Positions 26,195 through 35,240 of a stretch of DNA of 64,000 nucleotides are shown one piece after another. The stretch spans positions 1 to 64,000 of the forward strand of contig JACMOC010000017.1 in the NCBI GenBank assembly GCA_014378195.1, in the 5' to 3' direction. The position numbers and the translations under genes are program-made. This DNA comes from Oligoflexus sp. GTDB taxonomy: Bacteria > Bdellovibrionota_B > Oligoflexia > Oligoflexales > Oligoflexaceae. The notes beneath the pieces are model-generated. The model was not told where the DNA came from, ran no database searches, and saw only the letters and a program-made list of their open reading frames with translations. How positions within the stretch are numbered: the stretch's first letter is position 1; each line of letters begins with the position of its first letter.

Positions 26195-26866
26195 ATGAAA
26201 GCTCAAAACCATACAGGACGTCGTAAACCCTCAAAAAATTCCGATTCATCATCGCAGAAAAAAGTCTTTTTTGCGGTGGGTGATCGAATCAAAATCTCCC
26301 TTAGACCGAAGGCCGTGGCGCAGTGGTGCAAACCGGGAGACCTCGATCTCCTCCGTTTAATTCCGACAACCAATACGGAAAAGATATTTTTAGCGACTTT
26401 AGAAAGCTTCGGGAGAAAAGAGTACAAGTCAGTCTCCCCCTTAAGTGTTAACGATATAGAGAAAAGCCTGCCCCTTCATATGGAATTACCGGCGACTGAT
26501 GGCGACTACGGACTCTATTTCTGCGTTGACAAAGGCAAGAGCGGAGCTTGCGCAAACAAAACGCTATTGGCGAGTGAGATTTGGAGGCAGTCGGATGAGG
26601 GCATGCGCAAGCTGGCTCAAGATAAAATATTTTATTTTCAAATGCTTATCGTGCGCAGTGGGTCTGTCATGGTCGTTCCGAGCGGAAACTGGGGCAAAGA
26701 TAGCCGGACTCAGTTGATGGATTCTGTCGACGGGCTTATGAACTTCGATAAGGAAAACCTCGAAAAAGCTGATGCTATCATCCAAAAGCTGAGGCCGAGC
26801 CCGGCAGGAATTGTTGGCAAGAGCATTCAGGTTCCGTTCCCTTACAACAACGGCCGCTGTTCTTAA
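26195..26866 (+). CDS. Hypothetical protein coupled to the Hint-tailed prepilin gene
   Basis: 223 residues from ATG 26195, one base after the upstream stop, so translation is probably coupled; the ribosome site is weak. There is no signal peptide and the N-terminus is basic (KAQNHTGRRKPSKNSD). The centre has alternating strands (KKVFFAVGDRIKISLRP, YGLYFCVDKGK, FYFQMLIVRSGSVMVV). No family recognised. After the TAA at 26864 the same frame stays open for about 43 further codons with protein-like composition (THYFYVIASRYELRV), which raises the possibility of a premature stop. Its position suggests it works with the Hint protein. Confidence 0.6.
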   Translation: MKAQNHTGRRKPSKNSDSSSQKKVFFAVGDRIKISLRPKAVAQWCKPGDLDLLRLIPTTNTEKIFLATLESFGRKEYKSVSPLSVNDIEKSLPLHMELPATDGDYGLYFCVDKGKSGACANKTLLASEIWRQSDEGMRKLAQDKIFYFQMLIVRSGSVMVVPSGNWGKDSRTQLMDSVDGLMNFDKENLEKADAIIQKLRPSPAGIVGKSIQVPFPYNNGRCS

Positions 26867-27052
26867 GGCCGAATTCATCAACAACGGAAAACCCACTATT
26901 TCTATGTCATTGCATCCCGGTACGAACTTAGGGTGGCTAGGACTAGCGCGCCAAAAAATGACCATGACAAAGCCTGCTCGAATTGGGCACAATCATAAAA
27001 GATGAAGGAGAGCATTCAAGCCCTTCTCTCAATCGACTCAAAGAGGCTTCCG

Positions 27053-27628
27053 ATGACCATTGATATTCGCGAAGAAGGACGACGGGCTTTAGAAGAAGAA
27101 TTTTTCGCCCGGCTCAATTTTGAGTTGAAAGAGAAGCTTCTCGCGGAGATGAGTCGCCGGGAGGCGATCATCGAGCTTTCCCGCGCTTCAGGTATTGCCA
27201 ACGAAAAGGTCCTCGAGATTCTGCTCGATGCCCAGATAACGCCAGGGACTCTCCAGGCGCTTTCGCTTGTACCGCTAGTCCGGGTTGCATGGGCGGACGG
27301 GGTTTTGGAACCCGCCGAGCAGGAAGCCATTCTTAAGGCTGCCGCAGCGCAAGGCATAGATCCGAATCATGCTGGATACGATGCACTCAAGTCCTGGCTA
27401 ACAGAAGCACCAAGCGATACGCTCTTCAATACATGGCAAAACTATGTTCGTGAATTAGGTATGACGATGTCCAAAGACGCTTTTGCAAAGGTGCGCGTTG
27501 AGATATTGGGTCGAGCTGAGACAGTTGCAAAAGCGGCCGGAGGGTTTTTAGGTTTAGGCAGCAAAATCTCAGCTGTCGAACGCGAAGAGTTGGAAAAAAT
27601 CGACGAAGCGTTCGAGATTTTTCATTAA
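27053..27628 (+). CDS. TerB-like helical protein
   Basis: 191 residues from ATG 27053 (AGAGG at spacing 7); an ATG 51 bases upstream has no ribosome site. The segment VRVAWADGVLEPAEQEAIL (about 80-98 of this start) matches the metal-binding motif region of TerB/DjlA-N domains, all-helical modules found in tellurite resistance and stress proteins. Cytoplasmic, acidic, ending in a Gly-rich GGFLGLGSK near the C-terminus. No other ter genes are near. Biological role unknown. Confidence 0.7.
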   Translation: MTIDIREEGRRALEEEFFARLNFELKEKLLAEMSRREAIIELSRASGIANEKVLEILLDAQITPGTLQALSLVPLVRVAWADGVLEPAEQEAILKAAAAQGIDPNHAGYDALKSWLTEAPSDTLFNTWQNYVRELGMTMSKDAFAKVRVEILGRAETVAKAAGGFLGLGSKISAVEREELEKIDEAFEIFH

Positions 27629-27641
27629 TAATATATAACAG

Positions 27642-27677
27642 AAAATTCATGCAGTTATAGCCTTGCTGCATGAATTT
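27642..27677 (+). terminator. Rho-independent terminator of the TerB-like gene
   Basis: A perfect 13-base inverted repeat AAAATTCATGCAG (27642-27654) / CTGCATGAATTTT (27665-27677) with a ten-base loop and T-rich 3' end, starting 14 bases after the stop. Confidence 0.82.
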
Positions 27678-27813
27678 TACAAACCAGCCAAGTATTTGTA
27701 ACTATTAGAGAATTATGAGAACGGCATGGTGGATCCATGTGTTGAATACAATTCAATTTTTCAAGCTAATTGACGGCTCATCCAATGAGGCCCAATAATT
27801 TGCTTAAATATTG

Positions 27814-28537
27814 ATGCAGCGGCTCAGAGTTGCTAACGAAAGAATTTTCTGCAGGTCTTTCTCATTACTACTCCTCGTCACTTCTACTTTTCTACTGACA
27901 CTCCTTTACGTCGGCCCATGCAAAATGGAAAACATCGCTTCCAAAGGTCCGCGCCCCTCGCTCTGGTCAACAAAAATGCGGAAGCCTTCAAAGAAATGGA
28001 TACCGTTTCGGCCCCTCATCGCCGCGCCATGGCCAAAGCTCTCAAAGAGTTAGGCGAACTCACAGCCACTCAGAATCGTTTCTGTGATCAATGAAATCGT
28101 CGATAAAACGAGGGTCATCAACGCAATTGTCTTTCAAACGCAACTCCTCTCGTTCGATGCTTCGGTTGAAGCTGCCCGTGCCGGTGAGCGTGGAAAAGGC
28201 TTTGCCGTGGTCGCCGAGAAAGTTGAAACTAAAGCAAACGAGCGGAGATACTGCAAAAGACATTGCCAGTTTATTGGGTGGTAGTATTGCCAAGGTGCAG
28301 GGGCTGATCAAAATTATTCGAGGCGGAGATACCTCCAATAACGTGAGACCTGTTATGTGAAGTGTAGCCGGAGGCAAGGTAAAGGAGCATTCTAAAGCAA
28401 AAGCTTCATCAAATGCGCCGGCTGCAGTCATCCCTATGAACCGATCAAAACCGGCTCATCCGCCTGTCATGACTCGCTCGGTCGTTGAAAGCGACATTAT
28501 GCCGACGGCCGATGATGAGCGTTTCAAAGAAATCTAA
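27814..28537 (+). pseudogene. Methyl-accepting chemotaxis protein, degraded
   Basis: Pieces of one chemotaxis receptor are spread over several frames: an N-terminal membrane helix (SFSLLLLVTSTFLLTLLYVG), a helical segment (NKNAEAFKEMDTVSA ... [12 protein letters not shown]), the signalling hairpin tip ([36 protein letters not shown]), then [20 protein letters not shown] and a receptor-type C-terminus ending TADDERFKEI. At least three frameshifts, a TGA at 28358-28360 and loss of most of the periplasmic and HAMP regions make it non-functional. The remnant ends eleven bases from the glf stop codon. Confidence 0.85.
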
Positions 28538-28547
28538 GAGACCCCTG

Positions 28548-29693
28548 TCACATGGGTTTGCCGCTAAACTTCGGCCAACTCATGTGATCCTCAGACAAAC
28601 ACGCTTTCGCAAGATCAAGCGACTCTCCGATAACCACATGCATATCAAGATATCGATACGTTCCGAGCCGCCCAATGAAGGAGAGATTATCCTCTTTATT
28701 GGCAAGTTCCATATACTGTGAGAGAAGAGCTTTGTCTTTGTCCATACGCATTGGATAATAAGGCGTGTCGCCTTCTTCCGCTAACTTACTATATTCCCGA
28801 AAACTCACACTCTCTTCATGAGTTTCCCAAGGCGCGAAATGTTTGTGCTCGGAAATTCTTGTGTAAGGGACTTCCTGATCACAGTAGTTGATGACCGCGT
28901 TCCCCTGCATATCGCCCTTGCCATCAAATCTTTCGAATACGAGGCTTCGATAATTCATTCTTCCCAGCCTGTATTGGAAGTAGGCGTCCATTGGACCGCT
29001 GTAGAACACATGTTTAAATTCTTTTTTATACTCCGGGACAAAGGGTTCGCCCAGTTGGACTGAGATAGCAGGATGGTCCAAGATTTTCTCGACGATGGCG
29101 GTATATCCGTCGCGTGGAATGCCCTGAAAGGTCGATGTAAAATAGTTATCGTCGTAATTAAAGCGTATCGGTAGACGCTGTAAGATCGAAGCCGGAAGTT
29201 CGCGCGGCTCGACGCCCCATTGTTTGCGGGTATAGCCATAGAAGAAGTTTTGGTAAAGATCCTTGCCTAGAAATTTGAGGGCCTGGTCTTCAAATGAGTC
29301 GGGAGTTGTGATCGAAGAGTCGCCGATTTGAGCTATAAATCCTTTGGCTTCTTCAGGATTCATGGCTTTTCCAAAAAACTGATTGATAGTCATGAGATTG
29401 ATCGGAAGGCTGAACATGCCCTTGGCGGTCACCGCTTTTACACGGTTCATAAAAGGCATGAACGTGCCGTAACGATTAACATAATTCCATACGTCCTCAC
29501 GACTGGTATTAAAGATATGAGGGCCGTATTTATGAATCATCACACCAGTCTTGGCATCACGTTCCGTATGGCAATTACCAGCAATATGATCGCGTTGTTC
29601 AAAGATAATAACTTTGTATTTTTTGCTTTCGGCGAGTTCCCGAGCAAGAACAGCGCCTGCAAAACCGGATCCTGCGATACCTATCGTTTCCAT
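28548..29693 (-). CDS. glf: UDP-galactopyranose mutase
   Basis: Reversibly converts UDP-galactopyranose to UDP-galactofuranose with reduced FAD, the only known source of galactofuranose for surface glycans. 381 residues, full length. FAD motif GIAGSGFAGAVLARE near the start, KYGPHIFNTS, FFYGYTRKQWG (conserved W and K), PYTRISEHKHF and the C-terminal IGRLGTYRYLDMHVVIGES with conserved Arg are all present. Third gene of a leftward operon behind a glycosyltransferase and a GH1-RmlD fusion, with a 23-base gap. The neighbouring galT/galK operon can supply its substrate. Confidence 0.95.
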   Translation of the reverse strand: METIGIAGSGFAGAVLARELAESKKYKVIIFEQRDHIAGNCHTERDAKTGVMIHKYGPHIFNTSREDVWNYVNRYGTFMPFMNRVKAVTAKGMFSLPINLMTINQFFGKAMNPEEAKGFIAQIGDSSITTPDSFEDQALKFLGKDLYQNFFYGYTRKQWGVEPRELPASILQRLPIRFNYDDNYFTSTFQGIPRDGYTAIVEKILDHPAISVQLGEPFVPEYKKEFKHVFYSGPMDAYFQYRLGRMNYRSLVFERFDGKGDMQGNAVINYCDQEVPYTRISEHKHFAPWETHEESVSFREYSKLAEEGDTPYYPMRMDKDKALLSQYMELANKEDNLSFIGRLGTYRYLDMHVVIGESLDLAKACLSEDHMSWPKFSGKPM

Positions 29694-29716
29694 TGATCAC
29701 CCTTAATTTAAATGTG

Positions 29717-31912
29717 TTAACGAAGTGCGACTCGACATTCTCGTATATAGCAATCCACCGATCGTGCAAGTTCGGGGAGTAAATGGGCGCGCTCACTGCC
29801 CAGAGCCGTGAATTTTGGTCTTGGAGCTGCAAACCCACATTCGACGAGCGGGCGGCCAATAATCAGCGAGGGACTGAGGCCAAATTTAGCAGCAGCCAGG
29901 CGTCCAAAGCTGGCCCAATCCGTTAGGCTTTGATTGGAGAGATGCCAGATCCCGTGCTCACCATCGATCAGAAGATCAAGGGCAGCATCAACCAAATCAG
30001 GCAAATAGGTGGGGGAACTGATTAAATCGTTCGGAGCATGAAAGGGTTTGCCTTTGGCTATGGAACGTAATGCCCGCGTTAAAAAATTGGTTTCGTCCCA
30101 GGGTCCGAAAGTAGCCGGCGTCCGAATGATGAGACTATCGCTGGCGCGTGAGGCGATTTCTTCTTCAGCTTTTGCTTTCGACCGACCGTATATATTGATC
30201 GGGGAAACGGCGTCTTGCTCACGATACGGTCGTTTGGTTCGGCCGTCAAAAACCTGATCGCTTGAAAACTGCACAAGACGCGCTCTCTCGTCGGTGCAGT
30301 ATTCGGCGAGATGAATCGGAGCCAGGATGTTAGTGCGAAAGCAGTCTTCATCCTCTTCCTCGGCACTTTCGACGTCAGCAAATTCAAAAGCGTTGAGGAT
30401 GGCCCAGGGCCGCATTTCATTTAAAAAAAATCGTGTTGCTGCGGCGTCTGTTAGGTCCAGATCGGCCTGCGAGACAAGACGGTAGCTCAATCCCCGACGT
30501 TCGCATATATAAGCAAGTGCACTCGAGAGGCTTGAGGCCCCTCCTGTAATTAGGATGTCCCGCGAACGAGACTTAGAATTGTAGCTGTTCGACTCCTTGG
30601 CTGAGGTCGCGTCACGAGGCATTGCCGCATCAAGATTCACTGAGGGATAAAGGAGGCGATCGGCCCTATGCCACCAACCTTGGTTATCAAGGGCTGGATG
30701 ATCAAAATCTGAATCCACACTATAGGCCTTGACCATAGAGGCAAGAGCAGTGGGTCTTGGCTCAGGCGAGCGCAGATCATAAACACCAGGCTCATAATAG
30801 CCGTTCGCTTTCGTGACTAAACTATTCCAGTCAAACCCTCCAAGCAGACTCCAACTTGTAACGGCGCGGACGTCGATCCCACTTGCTCCCGAGGCTTTAG
30901 CAGCCAACCATATGTCCCTGAACCAGCGCATCTGTTCTTCTCGGGAACACCCCAGGTGGACCTCTGTGATGGCGACGGGCAATCCATAACGATCCCATGC
31001 TTCCTTAAGGAGTTCTTTGGGACCAACTATCATCTCCGCACCAACTCGCACGGCTTCAATATCTGCATAGCGATGATGATTATTTCCCCCGTGAACATGG
31101 GCGGGATACCGCTCGATACGTTCGTCAAGGAAGCGATTGCTCGTAATATAGTGATTGATGCCTAAGATATCGGGGGGGCAGGGGTTTTCCGCAAAGGACT
31201 CAAGTTCGGTCCCCGTCAGTCCGTGTTTCAAACAGAATCTATAGAGAGGATGGTCAAGATTTACTTTACCTATAAGGAGATCAAAGCTCAGCCATCTTCG
31301 GTGGTTTTCAAAATTAGCCTGATAGGCTAAAAAGCTCGTGCTAAAGACTTTTCCGAGATCTTCCGTCTGTATAAGCTCGGCTTTGGGATTGACAGCCCGT
31401 ATGGCCATCATCGCCGCACGAATACCATCACATTCGTGGAAAAGCATGCGCAGGAAACTTTTATTGTCCCGCGCATGCGGATACCAACACCCGTAGAGAC
31501 CGGAAAAACGAGCCGTAGTAAGCGGCTCGTTTATTGGAGTATAAGCATCAACCCATGGATAGCGGGCCGCGAACGCTCCTGCGAGTTGCGCGAGTTTTGG
31601 CGCAAACTCCGGATCGAGAAGACTTGTGTACTGGGGACCGCTCCCATGGTGTTCAAAGCCGACAATAACGCGAATGCCGAGACGCCTCACCTCATTCAAT
31701 CGCTGATCAGCCCAAGTCCAGTCAATACGATTCAAAGATTTTGGAGCTAGGTGCTCCCAGAGCACCGGAAACCGTAGCGTTTTAATACCGAGCTCAGAAA
31801 AACGTTCGAGATCACCAAGCCGCTGATCGTGGCCGCTCATAGCCAGCTGGTCAAGATAATGATTGCCAACACGGTTGACTGTGCACTCAACGCCTCCCCA
31901 TAGCTCCAGCAT
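29717..31912 (-). CDS. Fusion of a GH1 glycosidase-like domain and an RmlD-like reductase
   Basis: 731 residues in two domains. Residues 1 to about 400 are a GH1 (beta-glucosidase type) barrel with acid/base glutamate in YTPINEP and the nucleophile glutamate in VAITEVHLG. After a linker, about 450-731 is an extended-SDR resembling dTDP-4-dehydrorhamnose reductase, with a modified glycine motif ITGGASS and YGRSK as the YxxxK pair. No export signal, so cytoplasmic. It starts two bases after the glycosyltransferase stop, and glf follows. The pairing suggests one protein that trims or transfers a sugar and reduces a nucleotide-sugar intermediate. That coupling is inference. Each domain is clear; the substrate is not. 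Confidence 0.82.
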   Translation of the reverse strand: MLELWGGVECTVNRVGNHYLDQLAMSGHDQRLGDLERFSELGIKTLRFPVLWEHLAPKSLNRIDWTWADQRLNEVRRLGIRVIVGFEHHGSGPQYTSLLDPEFAPKLAQLAGAFAARYPWVDAYTPINEPLTTARFSGLYGCWYPHARDNKSFLRMLFHECDGIRAAMMAIRAVNPKAELIQTEDLGKVFSTSFLAYQANFENHRRWLSFDLLIGKVNLDHPLYRFCLKHGLTGTELESFAENPCPPDILGINHYITSNRFLDERIERYPAHVHGGNNHHRYADIEAVRVGAEMIVGPKELLKEAWDRYGLPVAITEVHLGCSREEQMRWFRDIWLAAKASGASGIDVRAVTSWSLLGGFDWNSLVTKANGYYEPGVYDLRSPEPRPTALASMVKAYSVDSDFDHPALDNQGWWHRADRLLYPSVNLDAAMPRDATSAKESNSYNSKSRSRDILITGGASSLSSALAYICERRGLSYRLVSQADLDLTDAAATRFFLNEMRPWAILNAFEFADVESAEEEDEDCFRTNILAPIHLAEYCTDERARLVQFSSDQVFDGRTKRPYREQDAVSPINIYGRSKAKAEEEIASRASDSLIIRTPATFGPWDETNFLTRALRSIAKGKPFHAPNDLISSPTYLPDLVDAALDLLIDGEHGIWHLSNQSLTDWASFGRLAAAKFGLSPSLIIGRPLVECGFAAPRPKFTALGSERAHLLPELARSVDCYIRECRVALR

Positions 31913-31914
31913 GC

Positions 31915-33186
31915 TCAGCTCGGCATCGCGGCAATGCCGTCGTGTGCAGAGACATTAACAGCTGACTTCGGCATCGAGCGAAGATCCTTGGAGTAGGAAA
32001 GTGCCGACGTCGTTAAACTCGGAGTCGACCCTCCGCTATTTCGCTCTTGCTCGGCTTTAATGAGTTTGTGCATGGCCTCAAAGGTTTTATCCCAAGAGAC
32101 CTTGGCAAGGAAGGCATCGACTTTCGATTTCCAGCGGGCTGTCGCTCCGTCTTCGATCATACGATCGGCATGCATAATGAAAGTCTCGACGTCATCTGCA
32201 ATGCCAACGAGTCCAAGATTACCGTAGGGTTTGATCACGTCTTTTATCGAAGTTGATATGACCTGAATGCCGGCTGCCAGGTATTCAGGTGTTTTAGTTG
32301 GACTGATAAATTGAGTGGCATCGTTTCGAGCAAAAGGAAGGATACCAATATCCCACGAGCCTAGGTAGTGGGGGAGTTCGTTATAACCTTTGCCACCGAG
32401 ATAATGAATGTTCGGAAGTTGAGGTAATGACGCTGGATCGATTTTAACAACCGGCCCAAGCATTATAATATTCCAGTCCGGTCGACGGCGAGCGATGCCT
32501 TCAATCAGATCGAGATCGATGCGCTCATCAATCACGCCCATGTACCCTATTTTTGGCCCTTTGATAGATAGCATATCGACCGGGAGTGCGTGCCGTTCGC
32601 GACCTTTTGCAAAGTGTTTGACGTCAACGCTGCTGGGGAACGCATAAACGCTGGGATGCAAGTCACGTTTTGCTTCATAAAGACTATGGCCACCTGTGAA
32701 AACCAGATCGGCTTTTGTGAAAAGGCTATGTTCGAGCCTTGGAAGCTCCGGCGATGCGCCTTTGAAATGAGACAGCTGGTCCATACAATCATAGACAACG
32801 ATTTCAGGCTCGAGATGTTTTGTGAACTTCAAGGCCATCGGCGTGTAGTACCAACTCAGATAACGATTGATATGATATGTCGAAATCAATTCATCAAGAA
32901 GAATGGCCTGCAGTTCTAATTGTTGGGCTTCATTCAATCCATGAGGAAGATGAGGAACCGCTACAACCAGATTCGGTTGCTCGCGACGCATCTCAAGAAA
33001 GGCTTCTCGATCTTGATATATAGGCTCTTCAAAAAAGAAAACTCGTCGGCGTTCTGAGGCACGCGAAAGTAAATGCTGAGGCCGTTGATATACGAAGTTC
33101 CAGCGGAGATGAGAGAGACAGAGTATATCGAGATCACTGCTCTCATCCATGTATCTTTGTGCATCATGTTTGCCGACTAGTTTCAT
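31915..33186 (-). CDS. Glycosyltransferase, GT4-like (GT-B fold)
   Basis: 423 residues from ATG 33186, which has GGAGG at spacing 6; an upstream ATG was discarded. Starts with DILCLSHLRWNFVYQRPQHL, a motif typical of the TuaH/GT4 group, then a GT-B fold with GPKIGYMGVIDERIDL at the start of the second lobe. The C-terminal lobe has the nucleotide-binding EYLAAGIQVIST (E-x7-type donor loop). Cytoplasmic or peripherally membrane-bound. First gene of the leftward operon with GH1-RmlD and glf, so it may use UDP-galactofuranose or another donor made by its neighbours. Confidence 0.82.
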   Translation of the reverse strand: MKLVGKHDAQRYMDESSDLDILCLSHLRWNFVYQRPQHLLSRASERRRVFFFEEPIYQDREAFLEMRREQPNLVVAVPHLPHGLNEAQQLELQAILLDELISTYHINRYLSWYYTPMALKFTKHLEPEIVVYDCMDQLSHFKGASPELPRLEHSLFTKADLVFTGGHSLYEAKRDLHPSVYAFPSSVDVKHFAKGRERHALPVDMLSIKGPKIGYMGVIDERIDLDLIEGIARRRPDWNIIMLGPVVKIDPASLPQLPNIHYLGGKGYNELPHYLGSWDIGILPFARNDATQFISPTKTPEYLAAGIQVISTSIKDVIKPYGNLGLVGIADDVETFIMHADRMIEDGATARWKSKVDAFLAKVSWDKTFEAMHKLIKAEQERNSGGSTPSLTTSALSYSKDLRSMPKSAVNVSAHDGIAAMPS

Positions 33187-33389
33187 CAGGGCCTCCAAGT
33201 TGTGTATCTCGAGCAGATGAGATTGCAATGGTCGTACCGAAGTTGGAGCTCTGGGCCGAACTTTGCACCTGAAAATTGGAAAACTCGGAAATTACCTTTA
33301 AAACAGTCTTGTTTTTTTCTGGAAATCCGTCAGTCTTTAAAGAACCCATATTAAAAACCCATGTATTTCTGATCCAGAATAGGTAGTTT

Positions 33390-35240
33390 ATGAACATCGA
33401 GCCGAAGCACTGTATCAATTTTGATATACATAGTCTTCACCCACGCCCTCAGCTCTGTCGAGACGAGTGGACCTCACTGGATGGTGCATGGAGATTTCTT
33501 TTTGACTCTCATGCAAACTTCAACAAGCCGTCTGATATAGGGTCCTGGCCTTTGCAGATCGAGGTGCCTTTTGCACCCGAGACGTCGAGAAGTGGGATAG
33601 GCGACACTGGATTCCATAAATACTGTTGGTATCAACGCGACTTCGTTCTGCCTATCGTCAAAGGCAAACGCACTATTTTGCATTTTGGTGCAGTCGATTA
33701 TGTTGCTCAAGTGTGGGTAAACGATCAGTACGCGGGAACTCACGAGGGCGGACACACGCCATTTCAGTTCGATATTACGCACTTATTGAATACTAATGGC
33801 CAACAAGTCGTGACCGTGCGGGTCGAAGATGATCCCCATGATCTTGCAAAACCACGCGGCAAACAAGACTGGCAACTCGAAGCTCACAGCATATGGTATC
33901 CCCGCACCACAGGCATCTGGCAAACAGTTTGGCTTGAGACCGTAAATGAGGTTTACATTGATCGCCTGCGTTGGACTCCCCATCTTGAACGTTGGGAGAT
34001 CGGTCTTGAGGCCTTTGTAAACGGCGAATTTGCAGATCGGGCGAGCCTTCACCTACGCCTCTTTAACGGCTCTCAACTGCTCGTTAACGATAGGTACCAA
34101 GTTATTTCTAGTGAAGTGCATAGGCGAATAGCTCTGTCGGATCCGGGCATAGATGATTTTCGAAATGAGATACTTTGGACGCCCGAGAAACCCACGCTTC
34201 TGCGCGCCGAGCTGGAACTTTGGATAGCCGATGTCTGCGTCGATAAGATGCACTCATATACTGCATTGCGGAGCGTGGGGATCTCTCATGGCGATTTTCT
34301 GTTAAACGGTCGCCCTTATTATATGAGGCTCGTGCTAGATCAAGGTTACTGGCCTGATACATTTCTCACAGCACCGGATGAAACGGCTCTAAAGCGCGAC
34401 GTAGAGCTCGTGAAAGCCATGGGATTCAATGGGGTGCGTAAACATCAAAAAATCGAAAGCCCTACTTTTCTTTTTTGGGCAGATGCACTGGGCCTCCTTG
34501 TCTGGGAGGAAATGCCGAGTGCGTATCGATTCACCCATGATGGTGTCGAGAGATTGATGCGGGAGTGGACAGAGGTGATCGATCGTGACTACAGTCATCC
34601 CTGCATTGTCACGTGGGTACCCTTCAACGAATCATGGGGCGTCCCTGACTTAGGGGAGATGGATTCCCATCGAAGCTGCGTCCAAGCTTTTTATCACCTC
34701 ACGAAAACGCTCGATCCATCTCGTCCCGTTATCGGAAACGATGGCTGGGAAAGCGCAAGTACCGATATCATCGGAATTCATGATTACGATAATCATCCGG
34801 GACGTCTCTCAGAACGTTATGGACCGCCTTACAATGTTAAAGATATTTTGAGTCGCCGAATTCCAGCGGGTCGAATGCCGATCGTCAAAGGCTATTCCCA
34901 TGATGATCAACCGATGATGCTCACTGAATTTGGCGGAATAGCCTTTACCTCTGAAAACCGCTCAGGGGCATCAAAAAATTGGGGATACGGCACGAGTCAC
35001 AGCTCACGCGAGTTCAAACGCCAGTATTGGGCGCTGGTCAACGCAGTGCATCGTCTCAAGGTTTTCCGCGGATTCTGCTATACACAATTTACAGATACGT
35101 TTCAGGAAGTTAACGGGCTCCTTTATGCAGATCGAACGCCCAAAATTCCGATTCACGAAATACACGCGATCACCTGCAGTGCCGTCGATGAGGAACGACT
35201 TTTTCGCGAAGAACCGGAAAGTCTTCGGAGTGAACTCTGA
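33390..35240 (+). CDS. Glycoside hydrolase family 2 (beta-galactosidase/glucuronidase type), cytoplasmic
   Basis: 616 residues in the GH2 layout: sugar-binding jelly-roll (about 40-190, with SIWYPRTTGIWQTVWLE), immunoglobulin-like domain (about 190-290) and TIM barrel (about 300-600). The acid/base glutamate lies in WVPFNESWG and the nucleophile glutamate in MLTEFGG. There is no signal peptide, so it hydrolyses an imported or internal glycoside. It is the first gene of a tightly overlapping operon with galT, an M24-fold protein and galK. The galactose genes beside it make a galactoside (pyranoside or furanoside) the most likely substrate. Confidence 0.87.
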   Translation: MNIEPKHCINFDIHSLHPRPQLCRDEWTSLDGAWRFLFDSHANFNKPSDIGSWPLQIEVPFAPETSRSGIGDTGFHKYCWYQRDFVLPIVKGKRTILHFGAVDYVAQVWVNDQYAGTHEGGHTPFQFDITHLLNTNGQQVVTVRVEDDPHDLAKPRGKQDWQLEAHSIWYPRTTGIWQTVWLETVNEVYIDRLRWTPHLERWEIGLEAFVNGEFADRASLHLRLFNGSQLLVNDRYQVISSEVHRRIALSDPGIDDFRNEILWTPEKPTLLRAELELWIADVCVDKMHSYTALRSVGISHGDFLLNGRPYYMRLVLDQGYWPDTFLTAPDETALKRDVELVKAMGFNGVRKHQKIESPTFLFWADALGLLVWEEMPSAYRFTHDGVERLMREWTEVIDRDYSHPCIVTWVPFNESWGVPDLGEMDSHRSCVQAFYHLTKTLDPSRPVIGNDGWESASTDIIGIHDYDNHPGRLSERYGPPYNVKDILSRRIPAGRMPIVKGYSHDDQPMMLTEFGGIAFTSENRSGASKNWGYGTSHSSREFKRQYWALVNAVHRLKVFRGFCYTQFTDTFQEVNGLLYADRTPKIPIHEIHAITCSAVDEERLFREEPESLRSEL

